From: Halobacteriales archaeon QH_7_65_31
GTDB lineage: Archaea; Halobacteriota; Halobacteria; Halobacteriales; Haloarculaceae
DNA length: 64,000 bases
Assembly: GCA_003021785.1 (NCBI GenBank)
Contig: PXQU01000013.1
Coordinates: forward strand, 124,001 to 188,000
Reading direction: 5' to 3'
The notes beneath the pieces are model-generated. The model searched no databases. It was not told the DNA's origin and was given only the letters and a program-made list of their open reading frames with translations. A program made the translations under genes and the position numbers. Shown here piece by piece: positions 50,972-58,150 of the stretch. Every line of letters starts with the position of its first letter. Within the stretch, counting starts at the first letter, position 1.

Positions 50972-51733
50972 ATGGACCGGTCACTGGGTATCGTACTCCC
51001 CGCGTACGAACCCGACACCGACCGGCTCGCGCGCTACGTCGAGCGCATTCACGAGACGCTCGCGCCCGAGACGATCAGAGTCGAGCTGGACGCCCCCGAC
51101 GAGGAGACGCGGACCGCGGTCGATACGCTCCCCGTGGAGTGCAACGCCGTCCCGTATCGCCGGGGGAAGGGCGCGTCGATCACTGCCGGGTTCGAGCGAC
51201 TCGACACCGACGTACGCTGTTTTCTAGATGCCGACGGCTCGACGCCGGCAGCCGCCGCCGAGGAGATCATCGACCGCGTCGATGACGGACTGGCCGTCGG
51301 CTCGCGTCGCCACCCCGACGCGGACGTGATCGGTCACCAGACCGTCGCGCGGCGGTTTCTCGGTGACGGCTTCGCGTGGGTCGCCCGGCGGCTGCTCGCC
51401 GCGAATCTCTACGACTACCAGTGTGGGGCGAAGGCCATTACCGCCGACGTGTGGACGGGGGTCCGCTCGCATCTCTACGAGCCGGGGTTCGCGTGGGACA
51501 TCGAGCTGGTCGCGATGACCGCCGCGCTCGGCTACGACGTGCGAGAGATCCCGATCGAGTGGGAGGACGCCCCCGATTCGACGGTCGATCCGGTTCGGAC
51601 GGCCGTCGACATGGGCCGGGCGCTGGTCGCCGCTCGCCATCGGGCGAAGCGAGTCACGGACAGCCGGCTTCACGACGCGCTCGCGACCGGGCGCGGCGGG
51701 CCGGTCGCGCTGGTCGAGCGCGAGGAGACGTGA
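50972..51733 (+). CDS. GT2-family glycosyltransferase (polyprenyl-phosphate sugar synthase-like)
   Basis: A 253-aa protein from ATG 50972. The N-terminal fold is LGIVLPAYEPDTDRLARYV, the metal-binding acidic motif is FLDADGSTPA, and the donor-side segment includes DYQCGAKAITADVW and FAWDIELVAMTAALGYDV. It has the short, no-membrane-helix form of dolichyl-phosphate sugar synthases. Its TGA overlaps the GTG of a GtrA gene, and GT2-GtrA pairs make and flip lipid-linked sugars. Confidence 0.85.
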   Translation: MDRSLGIVLPAYEPDTDRLARYVERIHETLAPETIRVELDAPDEETRTAVDTLPVECNAVPYRRGKGASITAGFERLDTDVRCFLDADGSTPAAAAEEIIDRVDDGLAVGSRRHPDADVIGHQTVARRFLGDGFAWVARRLLAANLYDYQCGAKAITADVWTGVRSHLYEPGFAWDIELVAMTAALGYDVREIPIEWEDAPDSTVDPVRTAVDMGRALVAARHRAKRVTDSRLHDALATGRGGPVALVEREET

Positions 51734-52179
51734 ACCGCGGACAGCTGCGCGCGCTCGTCGCTCGCGACCGCATCGGACGGTTTCTCTCGGTCGGTGTCGT
51801 CGGCGCCGGCTTCGATATCACGACGGCGACGCTGCTTCGCGAGCTGGGCGTCTACCCCGAGCTGGCCGTCGTCGCCGGGATCGAGGTCGCGATCGCCGTG
51901 ATGTTCCTCCTCAACGATCGGTTCACGTTCGCGGGCGAAGGACACGCCGGAGTCCGGGCGACGCTGCGCCGGTTCGCCACGTCGAACGTCGTTCGGCTCG
52001 GCGGGATCGCGGTCCAGCTTGGCGTGTTCCGACTGCTGTATCGCGTGCCCGAGATCACCGTCGGCGTCGCCGGCATCGACGCGTGGTTCGTCGCCGCAAA
52101 GATCGGCGGCATCGGCGCGGGGATGCTCGTCAACTACGTGACGGAGAGCCTGTTCACGTGGCGCGTCGCGCGCGAGTAA
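51730..52179 (+). CDS. GtrA-family membrane protein
   Basis: A 149-aa protein starting at the GTG overlapping the glycosyltransferase stop. It has four hydrophobic helices with the family motifs FLSVGVVGAGFDI, FLLNDRFTFAG and the end TESLFTWRV. GtrA proteins are proposed flippases for polyprenyl-phosphate sugars. Gene order and overlap support joint work with the GT2 enzyme. Confidence 0.87.
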   Translation: MNRGQLRALVARDRIGRFLSVGVVGAGFDITTATLLRELGVYPELAVVAGIEVAIAVMFLLNDRFTFAGEGHAGVRATLRRFATSNVVRLGGIAVQLGVFRLLYRVPEITVGVAGIDAWFVAAKIGGIGAGMLVNYVTESLFTWRVARE

Positions 52180-52205
52180 CCACCGTCCGGCGTGTCGAAA
52201 GACAA

Positions 52206-52213
52206 CCCTTATC
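52206..52213 (+). promoter_or_regulatory. TATA-like box of initiator tRNA gene
   Basis: CCCTTATC is centred about 27 nt before the mature 5' end of the tRNA at 52238, as expected for an archaeal tRNA promoter with a very short leader. Confidence 0.55.
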
Positions 52214-52237
52214 TGGAGTCGCCGGGTACGGAGTGAC

Positions 52238-52312
52238 AGCGGGATAGGATAGCCAGGAGATTCCGCCGGGCTCATAACCCGGAGATCGGTAGTTCAAATC
52301 TACTTCCCGCTA
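52238..52312 (+). tRNA. Initiator tRNA-Met (CAU)
   Basis: 75 nt. The acceptor stem is AGCGGGA with TCCCGCT and discriminator A, giving the A1-U72 pair of archaeal initiators. The anticodon loop CTCATAA is closed by three G-C pairs (GGG/CCC), the initiator hallmark. The T arm is GTAGTTCAAATCTAC. No intron; CCA is not encoded. Its 3' end is partly duplicated 1.09 kb downstream. Confidence 0.95.
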
Positions 52313-52314
52313 CT
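52292..52314 (+). repeat. Left copy of att-like direct repeat (3' end of tRNA)
   Basis: These 23 nt cover the T arm and acceptor 3' strand of the initiator tRNA. They match 20 of 23 positions in a copy at 53384-53406, the pattern left by an element integrated into a tRNA gene. Confidence 0.5.
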
Positions 52315-52865
52315 ACCCACTTTTTACACGCTCGCCGCCGCTTCGCGGTGGCTCGCGGCAAAAACTTGGGGAAAAAGACCTTCGACTCTCCCTACGGTCG
52401 AGTCTCGGTTCCGCGTCTCTTCGTTCGGCGCGGTGGAACCGTGAGCGCTCCGCGCTCACGGATGCTCATGACTGTCTTTGGCCGATTAGTGTCGGTGTGG
52501 ATTTCTCATTTTGAACCCCCGCTTGCAAGTGTGTACTCGTTTAAACGTGCTCGATTGCTGATAAAGACTACCCCCCGTGAAGATGCATATGAACTCAATA
52601 TTTACGCGGGAACGAGGGCGTTATGGAGCAGTTCACAGGATAGTTGATTTCAAGAGTATCGGGTATTAATCACTTGCTTGGTGCGTATTCAAATTGACCG
52701 CTGAGAATCCTATCGGTTTGAGACGATATTCGGCGCACTGTGTAAGATGTAGCGCGCGTATTGACCGCAACCGAATCAGAATATCCCACTTGCTGGAGAT
52801 TCCAACAGAGCCAACAAAGCCTAATGTCCAGAAACTACTTATCTAACTACCGAAGATAATTTCTT
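52313..52865. other. A/T-rich non-coding region behind initiator tRNA
   Basis: 553 bp. The first 130 bp are GC-rich with small inverted repeats (gtgagcgctccgcgctcac around 52440). From about 52490 the sequence becomes markedly A/T-rich. No convincing gene is seen; one short frame (52348-52647) has no coding character. It probably represents decayed integrated DNA. Confidence 0.5.
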
Positions 52866-53108
52866 ATGCCCGCAATCAGTCTCCTATTCCTTGCTATACA
52901 ATTCCTCATCTCAATAGTCGTGTATTATTTGGCGAAAAAATACGATTCACCTTCACCCTCACTCGCCGGGGGCTTAGTTTTCTTACTTGGATTTGCTCTC
53001 ATACTTGTACTTGATACTGTAATCGGGTTATTCGTAGTTCAATCGCTTATTATTTTCATCTATCTTCTGAGATTGCGTTTTGACCGAAATCCCTCAGTTT
53101 CGGCGTGA
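52866..53108 (+). CDS. Small three-helix membrane protein, A/T-rich
   Basis: An 80-aa protein, almost wholly hydrophobic, with three helices (about 3-22, 33-52, 54-70) and short basic loops (AKKYDSPSPS, RLRFDRNPS). Codon use (TTA, ATA, ATT) differs strongly from neighbouring chromosomal genes, so it is probably foreign. It lies inside the patch bounded by the tRNA-end repeat. Function unknown. Confidence 0.5.
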   Translation: MPAISLLFLAIQFLISIVVYYLAKKYDSPSPSLAGGLVFLLGFALILVLDTVIGLFVVQSLIIFIYLLRLRFDRNPSVSA

Positions 53109-53443
53109 TTCATACGGATCGATAGAAGAAATAGACACTCTATATGTTGCACGGGTATCCTGCCCGTTAGGGGATAGGTCCTAGTCTCCCACGTTACACC
53201 GCTCACTGTACTGACCGCTCCATACGTGATGTTAGTCGGAAAGTAGCATCCGTACGAGCAGCGAAGGAGCGGGATTCACTTGGGCAGTCGACGCGAAGCG
53301 CCGACGAAGAGGCGAGCGCGGTCCATCGGCAGAATTTTTCTCCAGAGTGAGAGAAATGCGGGCGGTACTAAACGTTTCGCGTGGTTCAAATATATCTCCC
53401 GCTACTTCTCGTCGCGAACGTCGAGGGGTTTCGTCCTCTCAGT
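53109..53443. other. Intergenic region containing right att-like copy
   Basis: 335 bp, no gene recognised. A/T-rich to about 53250, then GC-rich again. Contains the imperfect copy of the tRNA 3' end at 53384-53406, after which chromosomal composition resumes. Confidence 0.5.
53384..53406 (+). repeat. Right copy of att-like direct repeat
   Basis: gttcaaat and cccgctact are identical to the initiator tRNA 3' end; three of the six bases between them differ. The repeat distance is about 1.09 kb from the tRNA copy. Confidence 0.5.
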
Positions 53444-54139
53444 TCAGGCTTCCGGCGTCTCGACACCGAGTTCCGCGAGGAGTGTCTCGCCCGCCGCCGC
53501 GGAGGAGCCGGGACCGCGGGCCGTAATCAGATCGCCGTCGACGGTGACGGAGCTGTCGGCATCGAGCTGCGCGTCCCAGTTCCCGCCTGCGGCTTTCACC
53601 TCGTCTTCGACCCAGTACGGGAGCTTTCTGCCGTCCGGCATCCGGTCGTCCTCGTCGACGATACCCGCCTCCCACGCGTTGGGGAAACCGGTCACGTCAC
53701 GCCCGTCAACGAGCAGGGAGCCGTCGGTCTCGCGCGTGAACGCGAGGATGCCGACGGCGTGACAGACGACCAGCGCCGTCCCGTCGGGTCCCGCCACCGT
53801 GTCACGGAGCAGCCGTCGGGCGTCCCGGTCCTGATTCACGTCCCATTCGGTCCCGTGACCGCCGGGGAAGACGACGGTGTCGTAGTCGTCGGCGTCTACC
53901 GTCGCAAGCGGCACGGGACTGTTGATCGCCTCGTTCTCTTCGTGGACCTCCATCGCGAACTCGGCCGTCTCCTCGCCGACGTTCTCCGGATCGACGGAGC
54001 GCTCGTCGACGACCGGGGTTCCGCCCGACGGCGTCGCAACTGTGACATCGACGCCCGCCGCTTCGAGCATCGTCAGCGGCTCCGCGCATTCCTCGCCCCA
54101 GTACCCCTCTTCGCTCACGACGAACAGTGCTGTCGTCAT
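53444..54139 (-). CDS. DJ-1/PfpI family protein (Hsp31-like)
   Basis: A 231-aa protein of the type 1 glutamine amidotransferase-like fold. It has TALFVVSEEGYWGEEC, a Glu-containing loop, VVFPGGHGTEWD, and the nucleophile elbow ALVVCHAVGIL (Cys-His). Length and WGEE motif fit the Hsp31/glyoxalase III-like branch. Likely a deglycase, glyoxalase or stress chaperone. The start is at the second of two adjacent ATG codons. Confidence 0.85.
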   Translation of the reverse strand: MTTALFVVSEEGYWGEECAEPLTMLEAAGVDVTVATPSGGTPVVDERSVDPENVGEETAEFAMEVHEENEAINSPVPLATVDADDYDTVVFPGGHGTEWDVNQDRDARRLLRDTVAGPDGTALVVCHAVGILAFTRETDGSLLVDGRDVTGFPNAWEAGIVDEDDRMPDGRKLPYWVEDEVKAAGGNWDAQLDADSSVTVDGDLITARGPGSSAAAGETLLAELGVETPEA

Positions 54140-54258
54140 CACTCTCTGTTCTCCGGGGACGAGTAAAGTCGTAGCGGCAGCGGAACCGCTCGGACGTAGC
54201 TCGGGAAACCGGTCGAGCGGTCGGGACGTTCAAGACGCACGCGAGCGTACCCCGAGGT

Positions 54259-54417
54259 ATGCCAGCGACATTAGAGGTCGTCTGTACCCGAGACGACTGC
54301 GATCTGGATATGTTCAACCTCCACTACACGTACGATATGCCCGACGGAACTGGTGTCGAGGCGTTCACCTGCCCGTACTGCGGGAACGCGGACGGACTGG
54401 AGGAACTAGAGCCGTGA
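54259..54417 (+). CDS. Small zinc-knuckle protein, 52 aa
   Basis: MPATLEVVCTRDDCDLDMF ... AFTCPYCGNADGLEELEP: Cys pairs C-x4-C and C-P-Y-C form a zinc ribbon. Its TGA overlaps the GTG start of the Hsp20 gene, so the two are translationally coupled. It resembles small haloarchaeal DUF7559-like proteins; function unknown. Confidence 0.75.
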   Translation: MPATLEVVCTRDDCDLDMFNLHYTYDMPDGTGVEAFTCPYCGNADGLEELEP

Positions 54418-54866
54418 GCGACCGCTCGGATGTCGACGTTCGGGAGATCGGCGAGTCGCTCGGCAAGCAGCTGCTCGACGGCGTCGGACAGGTCTCCTCT
54501 CGCGTGCAGGAGGAGCGCCCGCTCGCGGCCGACGTGCTGGAGAGCGACGACGCGTATCTCGTCGTCTTCGACGCGCCCGGCGTCGAGATGGAGGACGTTC
54601 AGGTGCGGTTCGAGGACGGAACGGTCCGGGTACGGTTCGATCGCTTCCGCGACCCGACCGAGGCGTTCGAGATGGTGTTCCCCGGCCGCGGGCTGACGCT
54701 CGAAGGTCACGCCGAGCTCCCGACCGGAGACGTGAATCCCGAGGCGGCCGAGGCGACGCTGACTGCTGTCGGCACGCTTCACGTGGAGGTTCCGAAGGTG
54801 ACACACGGTGGGGAAGACGAGCACACGGGCGACGGACACGACGCGAGCGACGAGGACGAGCAGTAA
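54414..54866 (+). CDS. Hsp20/alpha-crystallin-like small heat-shock protein
   Basis: A 150-aa protein from the GTG overlapping the zinc-knuckle gene. The alpha-crystallin-type domain runs about 35-125 (RPLAADVLESDDAYLVVFDAPGV, EDVQVRFEDGTVRVRF, TLTAVGTLHVEVPKV). The acidic C-terminal tail (GGEDEHTGDGHDASDEDEQ) lacks the usual I-x-I motif, so its oligomer may be atypical. It probably holds unfolding proteins. The link with the Hsp31-like gene opposite suggests a stress locus. Confidence 0.8.
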   Translation: MSDRSDVDVREIGESLGKQLLDGVGQVSSRVQEERPLAADVLESDDAYLVVFDAPGVEMEDVQVRFEDGTVRVRFDRFRDPTEAFEMVFPGRGLTLEGHAELPTGDVNPEAAEATLTAVGTLHVEVPKVTHGGEDEHTGDGHDASDEDEQ

Positions 54867-54872
54867 CGTCCC

Positions 54873-55958
54873 TCACTCGACGTCCATCCCCTCGACGATC
54901 TCGAACGACTCGTCGCCGTCGAACCGCGTCGGATCGAACGCCGGCCACGACTCGCCGAGCACCTGTGCCGCGAGCCGCTCCGCGATAGCCGGCGCGCGCA
55001 TGAACCCGTGGCCCTGCCACCCGGTCGCGACGTAGATATCCGACGCCAGCTCACCGACCAGCGGGTCGCCGTCCGGAGTCGCGGTACAGAGCCCGGCCCA
55101 CGATCGCCGGTCCGGCCACGACGTACCGAGTGCTTGTTTCTGATACTCGCTCGCAGCCGCGCGGAACCACTCGTCGGCGTCGCGGTCCCAGTCGTCGGGG
55201 TCCTGCTCGTCGGGGATCGTCCCGTCGCCGACGAGGAGCCCGCCCTCGCGGGGACGGAGATAGTACCCGTCGGTGACGTCGAACAGCATCGGTAGCTCAC
55301 GGTCGACCGGCTCGGTGACGAGCGCCTGTACCCGGTACGGCTTGACCGGAATCGGCGCGACTGCGGAGACGATCGCTCGCGTGTGCGCGCCGGCGGCGAC
55401 GATGACTGCGTCGTAGCGCGTCCGACCGTCAGTGGTCTGCACGTCACCCGCTGCCGTGAGTGTCGCCGGCGTCTGCTCTCGGATCTCGACGCCGCGCTCG
55501 CGGGCGCGGTCGGCCATCAGCCGGGTGTACTGTCCGGGATCGACGTAGCCCGCCGACTCGGCGACGGCGGCAACGACAACGTCGTCGGTGACGAGGGCCG
55601 GAAACCGGTCGCCGAGTTGGTCACCGTCGAGCGTCGTCACGTCAAGCGAGTGGGCACGCATCTGGGCGGCCTGCTCGCGAATTTCGGTCGCGCGGCGACG
55701 ATCGTGGCCGGTGTCGCGTGCCAGCCAGACGTACGGGCAGTCGGTGAGCGCGCCGGTTTCGCGGAAACGGTCGAGCGCGCGCGTCGCGAGACGAGCGTCA
55801 CGGCGATCCGCGAAGGCGGTGTAGCAGAGTCCAGCGGCCCGGCCGCTTGCACCCGACGCGATCGTGTCGGACTCGTAGAGCGTGACGGTGGCGTCGTCGG
55901 CCAGCTCGTAAGCGAGCGTGACCCCGACCGCGCCACCGCCGACGACGGCGATGTTCAT
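54873..55958 (-). CDS. FAD-dependent amino-acid/glycine oxidase-like enzyme (DAO family)
   Basis: A 361-aa protein. The FAD-binding GxGxxG is in NIAVVGGGAVGVTLAYELAD. The DAO fold shows SGRAAGLCY, VVAAGAHTRAI and near the end YVATGWQGHGFMRAPAIAERLA. Such enzymes oxidise amino or imino compounds or sarcosine. The substrate is unknown. It is read in the same direction as the next gene, with 46 nt between. Confidence 0.83.
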   Translation of the reverse strand: MNIAVVGGGAVGVTLAYELADDATVTLYESDTIASGASGRAAGLCYTAFADRRDARLATRALDRFRETGALTDCPYVWLARDTGHDRRRATEIREQAAQMRAHSLDVTTLDGDQLGDRFPALVTDDVVVAAVAESAGYVDPGQYTRLMADRARERGVEIREQTPATLTAAGDVQTTDGRTRYDAVIVAAGAHTRAIVSAVAPIPVKPYRVQALVTEPVDRELPMLFDVTDGYYLRPREGGLLVGDGTIPDEQDPDDWDRDADEWFRAAASEYQKQALGTSWPDRRSWAGLCTATPDGDPLVGELASDIYVATGWQGHGFMRAPAIAERLAAQVLGESWPAFDPTRFDGDESFEIVEGMDVE

Positions 55959-56004
55959 GCTTGGTCGGCGCTCGCCAGCCACTTCGCGCTATCGCTACGT
56001 CGCG

Positions 56005-56784
56005 CTACCGGTCGCCGAGAAACGCGTCCAGTCCACGGGCCGGATAGCCGACGACGGTGTCCACGCCGATCTCCCGCAGCTCGCTGATCCGGTCGTTGAT
56101 CGCGTCGGGCGTGCCGACGAGTGAGAAGTCTGGAATCGCGCTCGTGAGCACCTCGCGAGCGCGCCCGCGTGCGGTCGAGTCCGTGGCCGCGTCGTCGGGA
56201 AGCGCCCGGCGGACGGGACCGCGTCGGGAGACGTAGCCACCGACTGCGTCCAGCCGCTCGTCGGTGTCGTCGGTGAGGACGACCGGCGCGTATAAGACGA
56301 GTTCACCGTCGAACCCCGCCGCTCGAACCGCGCGCAGCTCCCGCCGAGTGTGTCGCGAGAGCAGCTCGTACTGCGGGCCGCCGGCAGCCATCGCCAGCCG
56401 CTCGATACCTTCCGTGCCGAGCCACGCCTGCGGGGCTCGGTCGCGAGCCGCACCGATCCGAGCGGCGACTGACCGCTCGCGTTCCGGTTCGGTGAGATAC
56501 GCCGGGTTGCCGGCGACGAGGACGCGCTTCCCCGCGGCGAGCGGGAGGCGTGAGTCGTCACCGAGCGGATCGAACCCGTCGGCGCGGACGGGAGTCGTCA
56601 CGCGCAGATCGTGTCGCTCGGCGAGCGCCACCAGCGTCTCCTCGTCGGGGAACGCGTCTCGCCCCTCGTAGTCGACGTTGAGGATGTCGGCGTCGAGCCG
56701 CGGGGCGAGCGCGAGATCGTGTTCGCGTGGCTTGAGCGCGACTCCGTCGAGACCGGTAGCGGCGAGTGGCTGGTCAGTGAGCAT
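56005..56784 (-). CDS. Luciferase-like / TIM-barrel conserved haloarchaeal protein
   Basis: A 259-aa protein. Its C-terminal motif (FSLVGTPDAINDRISELREIG) resembles the cofactor-end segment of F420/flavin-dependent luciferase-like enzymes. The N-terminal part (LDADILNVDYEGRDAF, LRVTTPVRADGFDPL) resembles the barrel strands of a shortened relative. Haloarchaeal relatives are often named DUF7388 or luciferase-like. Substrate and activity are unknown. Confidence 0.65.
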   Translation of the reverse strand: MLTDQPLAATGLDGVALKPREHDLALAPRLDADILNVDYEGRDAFPDEETLVALAERHDLRVTTPVRADGFDPLGDDSRLPLAAGKRVLVAGNPAYLTEPERERSVAARIGAARDRAPQAWLGTEGIERLAMAAGGPQYELLSRHTRRELRAVRAAGFDGELVLYAPVVLTDDTDERLDAVGGYVSRRGPVRRALPDDAATDSTARGRAREVLTSAIPDFSLVGTPDAINDRISELREIGVDTVVGYPARGLDAFLGDR

Positions 56785-56855
56785 GTGAGCAGGAGCTGTG
56801 CGTACGTATTTCTTCTCCTCCGACGGCTAATGACCGTCGCTTCCCGCGAGCGTTG

Positions 56856-58007
56856 TCACGGAAGCCCGAGCACGTCGCGTGCGGCATCGCGGACGGTCGA
56901 CTGATCGCTCGCCGGCGCATACACTCCAAGTCGCCACTGCGAGCGCCGGGCCGCACGGAGCGCCGAGACGAGCTCGGAGGCCTGTTCGAGTCGCTGGACG
57001 ACGCCACTGACGATGACGCGCGTGCGCGACTCCTTCAGCTTCGGCCGCGACGGGACGTCCACGATGACGTGTTCGCGAGCCACGTCCGCACGGTCGGCGA
57101 TCTCGCGGGCGGCCTGTCGCTCGTCGGCGCGAGAGAGATCCGTCAGGGCGTCGGGGACGGTGTCGAGACCGGCCCACACCGCCCGCTTGTAGAGAGCACG
57201 CCGCTCGATTCGGCCACCGAGCCCGGGCACGTCCTCGCGGAGCGCAACCAGCAGGTCGTGATCGGCCATCCGGGCGAACGTCTCGATATCGGTGTCGCCG
57301 TCGAGCAGTCGCTCGCAGGCGCGTTCGAGCATCGCGCCCGCGATACGCGATACGTGATGCCGGTAGACGGTCCCGTCCATCAGCGCCCGGGCGAGCAGCA
57401 GCGATTCGGCCGTCTGGACGTTTCCCTCCGAGAGGACGAGCCGATCGTCGCGCAGGCGGAGATCACGAACCAGTCGGCCATGATCGATTGTGCCGTACGG
57501 GACGCCGGTGTGGTGGGCGTCCCGCACGAGATAATCCATCCGATCCACGTCGAGCTCGCCGGCGATGATCTGTCCGAGAGGTCGCTCGCCGCGGACGAGT
57601 GCCGCGACGCGACCGGGATCGATGTCGTGGCGTTCGAGCACCGCCGCGAGCTCCGTCTCGTACAGCAGATCACCGAGCTCGTCGTGATCGCGCCCGGTGT
57701 GGCGCTTGATCACCGTCTCCGTCTGGTGACCGTACGGCCCGTGGCCCACGTCGTGAAGGAGCGCCGCCGCCCGGACGGCTTTGGCGCGGTCGCCGTCGAT
57801 GCCGAGTGAGTCGAGCGCGGTGCGTGCGAGATGGTAGACGCCGAGCGAGTGTTCGAAGCGGGTGTGCGAGGCCGAAGGGTAGACGAGACGAACCGTCGAG
57901 AGCTGTTTGATGTGGCGGAGCCGCTGGAAGGCCGCTGTGTCGAGTAGCTCCGTCGCGACCGGATCGAGCGGAATCCAGTCGTGGACGGAGTCTTTGATCG
58001 CGTTCAT
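56856..58007 (-). CDS. HD-domain phosphohydrolase (dNTPase/SAMHD1-like)
   Basis: A 383-aa protein. HD metal motifs: FEHSLGVYHLAR (first His), ALLHDVGHGPYGH (His-Asp) and RMDYLVRDAHHTG (last Asp region), with the conserved start IKDSVHDWIPL. Relatives hydrolyse dNTPs or act as nucleases and can take part in antiviral defence. The CRISPR array begins 144 nt beyond its start on the opposite strand. A cellular nucleotide-pool role is the default view. Confidence 0.88.
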   Translation of the reverse strand: MNAIKDSVHDWIPLDPVATELLDTAAFQRLRHIKQLSTVRLVYPSASHTRFEHSLGVYHLARTALDSLGIDGDRAKAVRAAALLHDVGHGPYGHQTETVIKRHTGRDHDELGDLLYETELAAVLERHDIDPGRVAALVRGERPLGQIIAGELDVDRMDYLVRDAHHTGVPYGTIDHGRLVRDLRLRDDRLVLSEGNVQTAESLLLARALMDGTVYRHHVSRIAGAMLERACERLLDGDTDIETFARMADHDLLVALREDVPGLGGRIERRALYKRAVWAGLDTVPDALTDLSRADERQAAREIADRADVAREHVIVDVPSRPKLKESRTRVIVSGVVQRLEQASELVSALRAARRSQWRLGVYAPASDQSTVRDAARDVLGLP

Positions 58008-58150
58008 ACTCGCGTGTCGGACGGGGACGGCTTGGCCGTTCGGATTCGACGGTCCATCGACCTCTGGGGGTAGAAGCTGTATTGGAGGTCGACGGAAACA
58101 CTAATTCGTGAGTGGTCAGTAGGGTGTGTGAGTGCTCCGAATTGGGCATG
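58008..58150 (+). promoter_or_regulatory. CRISPR leader
   Basis: 143 bp between the HD gene start and the first repeat. The repeat's 3' end (GTTGAAGC, the crRNA 5' tag) shows that transcription runs rightward, so the leader lies here. It is A/T-richer near the end (aacactaattcgtgag). The degenerate repeat at the other end confirms the polarity. Confidence 0.75.
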
